From assembly GCF_008728515.1 (NCBI RefSeq), contig NC_044995.1, positions 37,349,542 to 37,413,541 on the forward strand: DNA of 64,000 bases, given 5' to 3'. Source of the DNA: Papio anubis (taxonomy: Eukaryota > Chordata > Mammalia > Primates > Cercopithecidae). Position numbers and translations under genes: made by a program. Below, piece by piece: positions 21,401 through 36,400 of the stretch. How positions within the stretch are numbered: the first letter of the stretch is position 1; each line of letters begins with the position of its first letter. The notes beneath the pieces are model-generated. The model had not been told where the DNA came from. It made no database searches and saw only the letters and a program-made list of their open reading frames with translations.

Positions 21401-24400
21401 TACTAAAAAATACAAAAAACTAGCTGGGCGAGGTGGCGGGCGCCTGTAGTCCCAGCTACTCGGGAGGCTGAGGCAGGAGAATGGCGTGAACCCGGGAGGC
21501 GGAGCTTGCAGTGAGCTGAGATCCGGCCACTGCACTCCAGCCTGGGTGACAGAGCGAGACTCCGTCTCAAAAAAAAAAAAAAAAAAAAATACAAACATTA
21601 CTCAGGCATGGTGGTGCATGCCTGTAATCTCAGCTACTCAGGAGGCTAAGGCAGGAGAATCCCTTGAACCTCACTAGCTGAGATTGCGTCACTGCACTCC
21701 AGCCTGGACGACAGAGTGAGACTCCGTCTGAAATAAAAAAGGCAAGTGGTGCTCCCTTGGAATGCTCTACACGGGGGGTTTTTACTTGACATCTCACAAT
21801 TGGTACAGGATGGACAGGCAGAGGAGCTACTGGCTGCACCCGATGTATAGTTTCTGGGTTGTAGAGAAGACGCCAAAGGAAGAGGATGCGAGGGGTGTGA
21901 TGTGGGGACACCTGGGCTGTGCAACCATGCAGACATATCTGAGCAACCAGCAGGGCTCCATGGAGAACTAGCTGCCTATCTGGTTGCTGCTGGACCTTGT
22001 TACCTGTGGGCGCTTGAGGATGGCCCCAGCTGCTCACCTCCAGGTCATAATGAGCCATGAGGATCGCAAAGCTGCTCAGGTGGCTGCATTGGCAGGTGGT
22101 GCTACCGTTCTTGCTGCCCAGCACCCGGCAGCCCTCGGTGGCCCAGTGCCCTCCCCTGTTGCTGTCACTCTTCCAGAAGGCACAGATCAGCTCCTGCCGT
22201 GGCCCAGGCATCACGTCCTGTGGGCAGATGGGGGTGGTCAGAGAGGTTGGCCTGGAGCTCACTCTTAGGTCCTGGGCTTGCGCTGAGCCCAAGAGGGCTG
22301 CTTGTTTACTAGATGAGTATTGACTGAGCGCCTACTGAATGTAACAGTTTGGAGACACAGCAGTGAACGCCGCAGACACAAGCACCTACCCTTGTGAGGT
22401 TGACATAAGAGTGGGAGAGGAGGCCGGACACAGTGGCTCATGCCTGTAATCCCAGCACTTTGGGAGGCCGAGGCGGGCGGATCACCTGAGGTCAGGAGTT
22501 TGAGACCAGCCTGGCCAACATGGCAAAACCCCATCTCTTACTAAAAAATACAAAAATTAGCTGCACGTGGTGGCAAGCACCTGTAATCCCAGCTACTTGG
22601 GAGTCCCAGGCAGGAGAATCACTTGAACCTGGGAGGTAGAGTTTGCGGTGAGCCGAGATTGAGCAACTGCAGTCCAGCCTGGGTGGCAAGAGTGAAACTC
22701 CATTTCAAAAAAAAAAAAAAAAAAAAGTGGGAGAGGCAGATTATGTCATAAACCTAATGAATAAGTAACATACATAGTACATTAGAAGGTGGCCAGGCGT
22801 GGTGGCTCTCGCCTGTAAGTAATTCCAGCACTTTGGAAGGCCAAGGTGAGAGGATTGCTTGAGGCCAGGAGTTTGAGACCAGCTTTGGCAACATAGCAAG
22901 ACCTCCATCTCCCATTAAAAAATGTTTGGCTTGAGGCCTTGGTGGCTCAAGCCTGTAATCCCAGCACTTTGGGAGGCCCGAGGCGAGGCCGGATCCGCGG
23001 AGTCAGGGTCCCGGGGCCATCCTGGCTAACATGGGTGAAACCCGTCTCCACTAAATACAAAACTAGCCGGTGGTGGGCTGAGCCTGTAGTCCCAGCTGCA
23101 CCGGAGGCTGAGGCAGGAGGAATGGCCTGAACCTGGGAGGCCCGGAGCTTGCAGTGAGCCGAGATGTCCAGCATGCCACTCCAGCCTGGGTGACACAGCT
23201 GAACTCCGTGCAAAAAAATGTTTTTAATTAACTGGGCATAGTAGTGCACACTTAGAGTCCCAGCTACTTAGGAGGCTGAGGCGGGAGGATCACTGGAACC
23301 CAGGAATTCCTAAGACCATCCTGGGAAACATAGGTAGAGATCACACCTTCTCTATCAAGAATAAAAAGTTGGCGGTAGCGGTGGCTCAAGCCTGTAATCC
23401 CAGCACTTTGGGGGAGGCGGGCAGGTGAGATCCATGAGTCAGGAGATGAGACCATCCACCAAGCTAACACAGTGAAACCCGTCTCTACTAAAAAATACAA
23501 AAATAGCGAGAGGCGAGGTGGTGAGCCTATGAGTCAGCTATAGGGGAGGCTGAGGCAGGAGAATGGCGTAAACCTGAGGCCGGGCTGCAGTGAGCTGAGA
23601 TCCAGCCACTGCACTCCAGCCTGAGGCTGACAGTGCAGAGACTCCCTCTCAAAAAAAAAAAGAGAATAAAAAGTTAACTGGGAGTGGTGAGTGCCTGCTT
23701 AGCCTCGGCTTCTCAAAACTCTGAGGCCAGAGGAATGGATGGGTCCAGGAGTTGAGGTTGCAGTGAGCTATAATCGCGCCACTGCACTCCAGCCTGGGCC
23801 ACAGAGTGAGACCCTCCTGTCTAAAATGGAGAATGAAAGTAAGAAGAAAGGCGGGTGGCGGTGGCTCAAGCCTGTAATCCCAGCACTTTGGGAGGCCCGA
23901 GGCAGATTGGATCAGAGTCAGGAGATCCCGAGACCATCCTGGCTATGCGGTGAAACCCCTGTCTCTACCTAAGAAATAAAAACCCCAGCCGGAGGCTGAG
24001 GTGGGCGAGGCGCCTGTAGTCCCAGCTACTCGGGAGGCTGAGGCCGGAGAATGGCGTGAACCCGGGAGGCAGAGCTTGCAGTGAGCTGAGATCCGGCCAC
24101 CGCACTCCAGCCTGGGCGACAGAGCGAGACTCCGTCTCACCAAAAAAAAAAAAAAAAAAAAATGGAGTCACATGGAGAAAGAGCTTTACAGGGAGGGGCC
24201 CAGCACATGCAAAGACCCTGGGTTATCTTTGAGGAAGGAGCAGAGTGAGCAGAGACCTTGGCAGGAGGGTCTCTTCCCTCCTTCCCACCGGAGGACTCAA
24301 GGTGGGAGAAGGCGAACAGGATGGGGAAGTTGAGTTCCTTGGTGTTGTTGTGGCTCAGAAAGACGGAGTTGACGGCCGACAGGCGTCTGAGTCGGACCCC

Positions 24401-27400
24401 GCGGATGTTGCTTTCATAGATCTCCTCCAGCTCAGCTTGCTTCTTGGAATGCAGGTTCAAGGAGGCATTGGCCAGCAATGTCGTCATGTTCTGGATGGAG
24501 AGGATGCCCGCCACGGCGGGGCCTGGGGAACAGACACGCTCGCTGCCTACTCCTATTGTCCTCCTCCCATGCTGTATCCTCCCTCCCAAGATGGCCCAAC
24601 TCAGGCTCAGCCAGCCCACCACGATGACGCCAGGAGCCCCTCCCGATGAGTCAGTTTCTAGCTGTTCCTTTATTTATTTATTTTTGAGATGGAGTTTCGC
24701 TCTTTCGCCCAGGCTGGAGTGCAGTGACGCAATCTCAGCTCACTGCAACCTCCACTCCCCAGGTTCAAGCGATTCTTCTGCCTCAGCCTCCCGAGTAGCT
24801 GGGATGAAAGGCACCTGCCACCACACCCAGCTAATTTTTGTATTTTTAGTAGAGATGGGGTTTCACCATTTTGGCCAGGCTGGTCTCGAACTCCTGACCT
24901 CGGGTGATCCACCTGCCTCAGCCTCCCAAAGTGCTAGGACTACAGGCATGAGCCACTGCGCCTGGCTTTTTTTTTTTTTTTTTTTTTAAAGACAGGGTCT
25001 CACTATGTCGCCCAGGCTGAAGTGCTTTGGCGTGATTATAGCTCATAGCAGCCTTAACTTCCCGGTCTCAACTGATCCTCTCACTTCAGCCTCCCGAGTA
25101 ATTGGTACTACAGGCACAGGCCACCACACCCAGCTAATTTTTGTAATTTTTGTAGAGACCAGGTTTCACCATGTTGCCCAGGCTGGTCTTGAACTTCTGA
25201 GCTCAAGCGATCTACCCACTTCTGCCTCCCAAAATGCTGGGATTGCAGGCATGCCCGGTCAGTTGTTCCATATTCTGAACCTCACCCTGGCCCCATCCCA
25301 GCTCCTCCATCTCTTTCCCACAGGCTCCCGTTTCAGACGGCCACTGCTACCTGGGTCCTTGGCTCCAGCTGCCACAGCCCAATTCAGCTTCATGCGTGCA
25401 TTGCTCTGACCCATAGTGATGTTCTTGTCCGCCTGCTTCTGGATCATCAGGGTCAGCTCTGAGGGGAGAGGGGCAGTAGTGATTAAGGACCCCGGGTACC
25501 AGGTGGGGCCCAGGGTTAGGGCAGGGCAGGCCAAGGTCTCACCTGTGTTCGAAGGGGAAAGGTAGGTGAAGGGGCCTTCAGGCAGGGTCTTGGCCAGGAT
25601 CCTCAGGATGTCTTCAAGGTTTGAGAGCAGCTGGGTGGCTATGAGGTGCCGGACAGATGGGGCCAGGGCCTCTATGTCCCCAGGAGCTTCCATCAGTTCG
25701 TCCACCAATTTGATGAGGTTCTACGGGGTGGCGGGTGACAGAATCGCTGGAGCATGGGACCACAGGGGTTGCCTGAAGGACCTGGATCTCACCCCCCCCG
25801 CCCCGCCCACCAGGGGACACCCTGGAGACCCACAGGCACAAGGGAATCACTGAGATCATGCATTAATCAGAAAACAAGTGGCGGATTGAGTATATGCCTC
25901 CATGTATGTATGAATCACAGTGCTTAACACTGGTTGGGCACAGCCTGCCTGCCAGGCTCTGTTTTGATTTTCTGTTCTTTTTTTTTCTTTTTCTGAGACA
26001 GGGTCTCGGTCTGTCTCCCAGGCTGGAGTGCAGTGGCATAATCATAGCTCACTGCAACCTCCGCCTCCCAGACTCAAGTGATCCTCCCACTTCAACTTTC
26101 TGAGTAGCTGGGACTACAGAAGCGTGCCACCACACCCGGCTAGTTTTTGTAATTTTTTTTTTTTTTTTTGGAGATGGAGTTTCACTCCTGTCGCCCAGGC
26201 TGGAGTGTAATGGCACGATCTTGGACCACTGCAACCTCCGCCTCCTGGGTTCAAGCAATTCTCCTGCCTCAGCCTCCTGAGTAGCTGGGATTACAAGTGT
26301 CCACTACCATGCCCAGCTAATTTTTTTATTTTTAATAGCGATGGGGTTTCACCATGTTGGCCAGGCTGGTCTCGAACTCCTGAACTCCTGACCCACCTCT
26401 GCCTCCCAAAGTGCTGGAAGTACAGGCATGAGCCACTGCGCCCGGCAATTTTTGTACTGTTTTGTAGAGATGGATTTCACAATGTTGTCCAGGCTGGTCT
26501 TGAACTCCTGGGGTCAAGAGATCTGCCCACGTTGGCCTCCCAAAGTGTTGGAATTACAGGCGTGAGCCACCGCACTCAACCTTTTATTTTATTTTTGAAG
26601 ACGGGCTCTTGCTGTGTCACCCAGGCTGGAGTGCAGTGGGGCAATCCTAGCTCACTGGAGGCTCCCACTCCTGGGCTCAAGGAATCCTCCTGCCTCCCCA
26701 GTAGCTGGGATTACAGGTGGCCACCACCATCCCCGGCAGGCTCTGTTCTAACTCTGTCCGGCACTTTTAATGCATCTGAACCTGCTCTGAAGTGTAAAAT
26801 ACACAACAGATTTCAAAGACTTATTCTAAGAAAAAGAATACAAAATATCTCAGGGTTTAAAAAAAATAATTCCCGGCCAGGCTTGGTGGCTCACGCCTGT
26901 AATCCCAGCACTTTGGGAGGCCAAGGCGGGTGGATCACCTGAGCTCGGGAGTTCAAGACCAACCTGACCAACATGGAGAAATCCCGTCTCTCCTAAAAAT
27001 ACAAAATTAGCCGGGCATGGTAGTGCATGCCTGTAATTCCAGCTATTCAGGAGGCTGAGGCAGGAGACTTGCTTGAATCGGGAGGCGGAGGTTTCGGTGA
27101 GGTGAGATCATGCCATTGCACTCCAGCCTGGGCAACAAGAGCGAAACTCTGTCTCAAAACAAAACAAAGCAAAAAAAAACAATAACTTTGATCGGGCGCG
27201 GTGGCTCACACCTGTAATCCCAGCACTTGGGGAGGCTGAGGCGGGCAGATCACGAGGTCAGGAGATCGAGACCATCCTGGCTAACATGGTGAAACCCCGT
27301 CTCTACTAAAAATACAAAAAAGTAGCCAGGCATGGTGGGCGGCGCCTGTAGTCCCAGCTACTTGGAAGGCTGAGGCGGGAGAATGGCATGAACCTTGGAG

Positions 27401-30400
27401 GCGGAGCTTGCAGTGAGCCGAGATGGTGCCACTGCACTCCAGCCTGGGCAACAGAGCGAAACTCCGTCTCAAAAACAAAACAAAACAAAAAATCATTCCA
27501 TGTTAAAGTGGTTAATACATTGGATCTATTGGGTTAAATGTAATCTTAACTTTATTTATTTATTTATCTGAGACTGAGTCTCACTCTGTCTCCCAGGTTG
27601 GAGTGCAGTGGCACAATCTTGGCTCATTTCAACCTCCAACTCCCGGGTTCAAGTGATTCTCCTGCCTCAGTCGCCCTAGTAGCTGGGATTACAGGTCCCT
27701 GCCACCATGCCCGGCTAATTTTTTTGTTATTTTAGAAATGGGGTTTCACCATGTTGGCCAGGCTGGTCTTGAACTCCTGACCTCAGGTGATCTGCCCACC
27801 TCAGCCTCCCAAAGTGCTGGGATTACAGACTTGAGCCACCATGCTTGGCCTGCAATCTTAACTTTAATTTAACTTCATTTTTACTTTATAAAGTGTAGTT
27901 ATTGGACAACAGGCACAGTGGTGCACACCTGTACTTCCAGTACTTTCGGAGGCTGAGGTGGGAGGATCACTTGAATCCAGGAATTCAAGAACAGCTTGGG
28001 CAACATAGCAAGACCCTCATCTCTACAAAAAATAAAAAAATTAGGCACAGTGGCTCACACCTGTAGCCTCAGCTCTTAATACTTGGGAGACTGAGGCGGG
28101 AGGATCGCTTGAGCCCAGGAGGTTGAGAATGGAGTGAGCTGTCATTGTACCACTGCACTCCAGCCTGGGTGACAAAGCAAGACCGTATCTCTAAAACTAA
28201 CTAACTAAATAAATAATCTAGCCACTGGAAAAGTTAAAATTATGTTAAGTGGCTCACATCATTTTTTTTTTTTTTTTTTTTTTTTGAGACGGAGTCTCGC
28301 TCTGTAGCCCAGGCTGGAGTGCAGTGGCGGGATCTCCAGCTCACTGCAAGCTCCGCCTCCGGTTTCCAGCCATTCTCCAGCCTCAGCCTCCCGAGTAGCT
28401 GGGACTACAGAAGCCGCCACCTACGCCCAGCTATTTTTGTATTTCTTGAAGCCCAGAGGCGGGGTTTCACTGTATTGCTTCAGGATGTCTGATCTCTGTT
28501 CTCATCATTCATATCTCGGCCTCCCAAAATCTTCAGGATGAGCTTGAGCTTTCCTGGCCTTCAGCTCCCATCATTTTTCTCGGTGCTAAACACATATGGG
28601 AGAAACTTTTTTTGAATAAAGTCGCCTCTCGTTGCCCTGACTGGAGTGCGGTGGGCAATCTCGGCTCTGCAACTTCCGTACTCAGGTTTAAGCGATTCTC
28701 CTGCCTCCGCCTCCTGAGTAGCTGGGATTACAGGTTACCTGCATGGCTAATTTTGTATTTTTGGTAAGAGATGGGGTTTTAAGCCATGTTGGCCATTCCA
28801 GATCTTTTTTTTTTTTGGTGAGGCCAGTCTAGCTTTATCCTGCCAGGTTGGAGTGCAGTGGCCCGGATCTCAGCTCACTGCAAGCTCTGCCTCGAGGGTT
28901 TGCACCATTCCTCCGGCCTCAGCCTCGGTGGCTACAGGTTTACAGGCCCGCCACCTCGCCCAATAGTTTTTTGTATTTTTAGTAGAGGCGGGTTTCACGT
29001 GTTGCTTAGGATGGTCTCGATCTCCTGACCTCGTGATCCAGCCCGTCTCGGCCTCCCCCAAAGTGCTGCAGGATTACAGGCTTGAGCCGCTGCAGCCCAG
29101 CCCGGCCAGGCTGGTCTTAAACTCTTGACCTTTGGTGATCCGCCTGCCTCAGCCTCCCAAAGTGCTGGGATTACAGGCGGGAGCCACAGTGCTTGGCCGG
29201 GAAAGCCTTTCTATAAGGCTGATCATGTGTCAGGCACTGTTCTCTGAGTCTTACCACTATTAGTTTATTTACCCTTCACACTGACTATATGAAGGAGGCA
29301 TTATTTTAATGCCTGTGTTGTAGATGAGGCCACGCACAGTGGCTCACGCCTGTGATCCCAGCACATTGGGAGGCGGAAGCAGGAGGATCACTTAAGCCCA
29401 GGGTTGAGACCAGCCTAGGCAGCAGCAGGCCCATGGCGGAGTGCGGTGGCTCAAGCCTGTCCCAGCACTTTGGGAGGCGAGGCAGGCGGGATCACGAGGT
29501 CAGGAAATCGAGACCATCCTGGCTAACACGGTGAAACCCGTCTCTACTAAAAAACACAAAAACTAGCGGGCAAGGTGGCGCCTGTAGTCCCAGCCTCAGG
29601 AGGCTGAGGCAGGAGGCGTAAACCGGGGCCGGGCTTGCAGTGAGCGAGATCCGGCCACTGCACTCCAGCCTGGGCGACAGAGCAAGACTCTGTCTCAAAA
29701 AAAAAAAAAAAAAAGACCCCCATCTATAAATATATTAAATAAATAAATAATAAATAAATAAATTAGCCCAGGCATGGTGAGCAGTGCAGACACTTTTGGG
29801 GCTGGGGCGGGGCAGACCAGCGGTGGAGGTCAGGCTGCGATGAGGCAGGTCTGCAGACCTCTGAGGGCCAGCAACAAGGGGCCGGGCCTTGTCTCCAAAA
29901 AAAAAAAAAACACACACACAAACAAACAAAACCAAAAAAAAACCACCACAACCCCAAAAACAGATGAGGAAACCGTGGCCCAAAGAGGGCGGCTCACTTG
30001 CCTGAGATCACATAGCAAGAAGTGGCAATGGGGGGATTTGAACTCCTGTGGCCCATCTCCAGGTTCTTAAGTGCTGCAGTCTGTTGCCATTATACCTGGT
30101 GTATGTGTGTGTGCGTGCGTCTTCACGTGTCCGAGTGTACATATGTTTGTGTACATACTGTATGTGGTATGTGTATCTTATGCGCATGTACATCTCTGAC
30201 TAGAGGCCCCTGCTTGGGTTGGGCACTCTCTCTGGCCACATGGAAGCCTCCCCCAGCTGATTCTACACTGTCCTAGGGTCCCCCAGCATCCTGCCCTTAC
30301 CTGGATGGTGACATTGGCTGAGCTTGTCTTGAAGTCTCTGTCAGGTCTGGACTTTGTTGAAGAATTGGGAAGCGTCTGCAGAGAGGGAGATGTGGGGGTC

Positions 30401-33400
30401 AGAGAGCCTGGACGGTGGGTGGGAAGCTTAGGAAAAGGAGACAGATGCGGTGCTGTGTGGATGGAGCTCCTGCCACCTCGTCCCTTCGGGGGAACGCGGG
30501 GGCCACTCACCTGGCTGTGGACTCCAGGGGGCAGGGTCCAGGTGGGAAATTCATCTCTGCAGGGAACAAGACAAGCGGCTCATTAGGCGGGAGAGTGTCT
30601 GTGTGTGTTGGGGGTTGGGGAGCTTCTAGGGTCAGGTCGTACCTTTACAGACAGTGTCCCTTTGGTTATTCGGGATTCCGTGTTTGGGCTCCCAGCCTGG
30701 GCGGCAGCGGCAGGTGTACGAACCCACGGTGTTGAAGCAGACGGTGGAATTGTCACACTGATGCAGACCGGAGCTGCACTCGTCCACATCTGAGGACAGA
30801 AAGAAGGGAGTCAGGCCCTGTCCGAGCCCAGAGAAGGTCCTGTCTCCTGTCTGTGCCCCCAGCTCGTTCTTCCTGACATTAGTGCCCCCCTTGGAGTGGC
30901 GGACGCTGGGTTATGGAAGCGTGGAGAGGCCTGGGCACAGCAGGTGTGCCCCGTGCAGATGTGCAGGTTACGAAAATGGTGAAATGTCTTCCTCCCAGTG
31001 AGTCATCAGCTGTTGCCTGGGGTCCCCCTGAGCCTCCCCCCTCAGTACCCCAGCTCCTTCCCGGGGAGCCCTGCTCTTTTCTCATCTAGCCTCAGAAGAA
31101 CGAGCGCCTGGCACAGCCGGGCGCCTCCAGCGTTCGTTCCGCTTGGTTCGTGGGGTGCCGTTGAACATGTGGTTAGATGTTTGTGGGTCTCTGGGAACGT
31201 GGGATCTGAGCTCTCGACCTTCACAGATGGTATTGTTTGGGCCATTGGGGGACCCCGGAATCGGTTGCCAGCCCGGGCGGCAGCGGCACTGATAGCTGCC
31301 CACGTTGTTGAGGCAGTGGGTGGAGCTGTGGCATGGGTTTTGTCCGGAGGTGCATTCATTCACATCTGAGGACAAAGCCAGAGGGTCAAACCCTGTCCCT
31401 GACCAGCCCAGGCCTGCCCTCCACTCACTGCACCCACTTCCCTGTCTTTTCATTGCCCCAGACTGAAGACCATTATTGCACGTGTCGCCACCTGGTGACC
31501 TTCAGCTTCACCTTCAAAGCATCTTATGATGGTCTTCCTACCAGAAGGGCACAGCAGGGACCATGGTCCCCAGTTTATAGGAGGTGAAAGCAAAAGGGAA
31601 ACTGAGTCATGGGAGCTGGACTTCCATGACTAAAAACTAAAACCTCTCATCTGCTCCCTCCCTGGTCATGGTGGAGGTTCCCCTTCTCAGAACTGGAAGT
31701 GACACCTTCTTCCACTCACACGTGACAGACGAGGAAGGGGTGAGGTCTGGGGGCCCACAAGGGCACTCCAAGCCCCAGAGGCCCTGCCGCCTCCCTGCTG
31801 TGGCGGGACCTTCCTGGGAGGTGAATCCTTAGGCAGGGGCTTAGCAGGTCCTTGACCTTGTGGGAACCTGCGGATCTTCTCCCTCCTCCTCGGCTGCTTT
31901 GCAGGACCTGCCTCGGCTCCATCCCCAGCTCCCGTCCAGCCTCACAGCGTCTTCCCGGGGCCTCTACCTGTGCAGAGCTTCGGGTCCTCAGGTTTGAACT
32001 TGAAGCCAGGCAGACACTGGCAGGTGAAGCTGCCGGGGGTGTTGACACAGGTGCCGTAGCTTTTACAGAGCCTTGGGTTCTGCTGACATTCGTCCACGTC
32101 TGCAAGAGGAAGGAGAGGGTGAAGGATGCCCGTAGCTGTGAGCAGCTTTTGGGGCTGAGGGTCCGCCACGTTTCCCGGCACGGAAGCATCTGGAAGGCAC
32201 CACTGTCTCCTCCCTTTTCCAATCCACACAGAGGCATCCTATGGTGAGGGTGGTGGCCCAGGCCCTCTGTTGTCCAGATGTGGCCGGACGCAGCCAAGTC
32301 CTCCCTTCTGCTCTGCCTTTCTGGGCAGCTCCAAGCTGGTGTGTCCCAGCCATCTGTGTCCCAGCCTGAGGATTCCGGGCAAAGGCCAGGGTGGGGCCTT
32401 CCTGAGAACCAAATGCAAGGGACATGCTGTGCGCCTGGGCAGGACGTGTCTTGGCTCTCAATGGTGGCCCTGGGCCTGACTCCCCCAGGATGGCAGCTCG
32501 CTGGCCACATTCTCAGAATCCTGGTGGCCCTGGCAGGACGGCGCTGTCCCATCCACACTAGCTCTGAGAGCCCAGCTTCATGGGCATGGGCCAAGACCCC
32601 TCCCTGAGCCAGGGCCCCCGTGATGCAGTGCAATGGCAGGGGTGGGGTGAGTGAGCGATGATGCGGGACAGGCTAGGGCTGCCTGGACAGTGGGCACCAG
32701 GCTGGGGTGGACAGTGGGGGCTGATGTCCAGCCAAGCAGCCCCGAGTCTACAAAGATGCTTTTTTCTGACCCCCAGGAAGGGATCTACGGGTATGGAAAT
32801 AGCAGGATGTGGTGAGAATCCATATCTGAGCAGAGCTGGCCGTGAGCGGGGGCTTGTGGCTGGAGAGGGCACCGGTGCCGATGGGTGAGGGGTGGCAGAT
32901 GTATCTGTCCTCTCATCCCTTGTCATTCCACCAGGGATGGAGACCTGTGGGCCCTGCTGAATGGGGTTCAAGCTTCCATCTCTGTCCCCAAGTGGTCCAG
33001 ACCAGGAGTGGGCTTGGGAGAGGATCAGGCCTGGGGCGATGGTCCCCAGTGACACTCTCTCTTGCCATCTAGTCCAGGCTGGAGCCGCTTCCTTCATCCA
33101 ATCCTCTGAGTGCCTTTTTTTTTTTTTTGAGGCAGTGTCTCTCTCTGTCGCCCAGGCTGGAGTGCAGTGATGTGATCTCAGCTCACTACAACCTCCGCCT
33201 CACGAGTTCAAGCAATTCCCCTGCCTCCGCCTCCCGAGTAGCTGGGATTACAGGTGCGCACCACTGCGCCCAGCTAATTTTTCTATTTTTAGTAGAGATA
33301 GGGTTGCACCATGTTGGTCAGGCTGCTCTCGAACTCCTGACCTCAAGTGATCCTTCCACTTTAGCCTCCCAAAGTACGGGGATTCCAGGCATGAGTCACA

Positions 33401-36400
33401 GCGCCTGGCCCTCTGAATCCATTTGTGGGGTTCATGTCACCCTGACCACCCCTGGCCACAGCATCCTCCCAAGCTTTGGTCCCTGGAGATGCGTTTAGGC
33501 CCAGGAATTATCAGAGTGGGTGAGGGTGGAGCCTTGAATGGGGAAATGGATGAGGGCTAAATGGCCAGGAAGACGGTCAGGAGGCATCTTCTCCAAGCAA
33601 GGTTGTTGGCTGAGATTCCCTCCTCCTGAGATTCTGGACAGGGTTTTGGGGTTCATTATGGTAGGAGTGGGTGTCAGAGGGGTTCCAGGTGTGGCTGAGC
33701 TCATGTGAGCCCCAGTGGCAGCAAGTCGCATCCTGGCAGTCCCCGGCGATGGCGGAAAGGATGGATACTGTACTGGAATGCGCCACCCCACGCCATGTCA
33801 TGAGCCCATGAAATATCCTGAGTGCCAGCCTCCTTTTGTTTTATGCAAATAAGATGCCAGATGGGCAGGGGGATGTTCTGAGCTTCCGATGTGGCCCCCT
33901 GTGGAGGCTCCTGAGTCTCAGGGTTGGGACAAAGATGGAGTCAGGTGTCACCGGGGTGGCTGGGGCATGCCTGGAGTTTCCAGTGGGGTGAGGAGTAGGG
34001 GGCACTGGGGTCTCTGGCCCAGTGTCCAGGAGCCCCATGGAGGCTGAGCATTGGGTGCACGTGTCCTCAGGTGCAATAGTGAAGCCTGGAGTGCTGAGGT
34101 TAAAGGGAGGGGCCCAGGCCCCTCTGAGCTTCTCACCTCTGGTGACAGGTCCTGCTCCAAACCAGCAGGCTGCTGTCTCCATCACCTGCCTTGATCAAGG
34201 TGGAGGTTACCTCTATGCCTCAGGCTTTGATGTCCCGCGTCTCTTTAAGCTGCCTGACTGAGTGCATTCCTGCCAGGTGGGGCTGCTTTTTTGAGCCCAG
34301 TCTCGCTCTGTTATCGGGCTGGAGTGCAGTGGCGGATCTCAGCTCACTGCAAGCTCACGCCTCCCGGGTTTATGCCATTCTCCTGCCTCAACTCCCGAGT
34401 AGCTGGGACTGCAAGCCCAGCCACCCACCAGCCCAGCTAGTTTTTGTATTTTAGTAGGAGGCGGGGTTCACAGTGTTAGCCAGGATGATGCCGTCTGCGA
34501 CCTCGTGATCCACCCGTCTAGGCCTCCCAAAGTGCTGGGATTACAGGCTTGAGCTGCAGCCCGGCCTACCCAGGCCTGTTTCTAACACAGCAGCACACCT
34601 CCTCCATAACCACAACCACCATCCCATGCAGGGGGCTCATAGCAGCGGGTGGGCAGCACTCCTAGCCGGGGCACCCTGGGAGGAAACCATGATTGCCAAG
34701 TACAGTTGTGCAGGTTGCTCACTGCACAAAAATATTGGGCCAGTGAGATGAGCAGGGGCTGAAAACCAGTCCACTCTTTGTTTGTCAAATGTGTCCACTG
34801 GGAGAGGGGGATCTTTTTCCAATTCATAGGAAGACTCTGTCCTCTGGCCAAGTCACATGCATGTGGGGCAACCGGAGGGGAGTCCACTTGCAAGGGCCCC
34901 TGGGGACTAGCAGCGTGGTGGACAGAAGTCTCCTGCTGGGCTCCATGCAGGTTCATGTCCCAGGTACATGCATCCCTGTCTTGTCCCCCACTTACCTCCC
35001 TCTTGGTCCCTCTGCACTCTGCCTGAATGCAGAGCAGGAGAGGTGGAGCTGGGATCTGGGCTGCAGGCCCTTTCTTCTCTCTGCAGTCTGAGTCTCATCA
35101 CCTCCCACCTCCGCGCCACTCCTCTTCCTGATCTTGGTACCCTGCAGTAACTCCCTCTCTTTGAATGAGTCGCTCTCAGCTGCCCACTGCTGGCTCCCAT
35201 CTGCCCCTGTGGATCCTGGAAGGCCCTCCCTGCCCAAACAGCTTCCCTGAAAAAGAGGCAAAGCGTGGAGTTCCAGTTTCTCCTGGCCTGAGCTATGGCC
35301 TCAAGCAAGACCATAGCAAAAGCTGTGGCCTCTGTGCAGGGTTAGAGCCTTGCAGCTGCTCTCTGATCTCGCTGCTACAGAGTTACCCATCCTGGGGTGC
35401 ATCAAGATCCAAATTATGATAAAATCTAATAGCCGTTTGCCCCAGTAGAGGCACATTCTGCAAGCCAGGAGCTTTTAAGTGCTTTTTTTTTTTTTTTTCT
35501 TTTTCGAATGAGTCTCACTCTGTTGCCCAGGCTGGGCGCAGTGGCAAAATATCGCTCTGCAGCCTCCCGGCTCCCTGGGTTCCGCCATTCTCTCTTGACT
35601 CAGCCTCCCCGGTAGCTGGGACTACAGGCTACGCTACCTGCACGCCGGCTAATGTTTTGTATATTTATTTATTTGTTTATTTTATTTTATTTTATTTTAT
35701 TTGGGGCCAGTGCTGCTCATGCGCCCAGGCTGCAGGTGCGGTGGCGGGATCTCAGCTCACTGCAAGCTCCGCCTCCCGTGTTCAGCCATTCCTCCTGCCT
35801 CAGCCTCAGTAGCTGGGACTGCAGAGGCGTGCCTCGCGGCGGCTAGTTTTTGCTGTATTTTTTAGTAGGGATGGGGTTTCACCATGTGTTAGCCAGGATG
35901 GTCTCGATCTCCTGACCTTGTGATCCACCCATCTCGACTCCCCAGTGCTGGGATTACGGAAAAGCGAGCCACCCGCATGACCTTGTATTTTTCAGTAAGC
36001 GGTTTAACAGTGTTATGGATGGTCTCAATCTCCTGACCTCGTGAATTACCAGCCTCTCCGGCCTCCCAAAGTGCTGGGTTACAGGCTTGAGCCACCATGT
36101 GCCCAGTCTTCTTTTTTTTTTTGAAATGGGTTTGGCTTTCCTGTCTCTCACCTAAGCTGGAGTGCAGTGCTGTGACCTCCAGCTCACTGCAACCTCTGCT
36201 TCTCAGGTGGGATCAAGCGACTCTCATGCGCCAGCCTCCTGAGTAGCTGGGACTACAGAGGCAGGCCACTGTCTGGCTGGTGGTTTTTTTGAAATTTTTT
36301 GTAGAGATGGGATTTCACCTGCTTGCCCATGCTGGTGCGGAACCTGGGCTCAAAACAATCTACCTGCCTTAGTCTCCCCTTTTTATAGGGATGGGATCTT

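Noticed and set aside
31716..32633. 305-codon open frame on the - strand
   Set aside because: It overlaps ADGRE5 exon 5 in a different frame and has no recognisable domain; the EGF frame is the real one.
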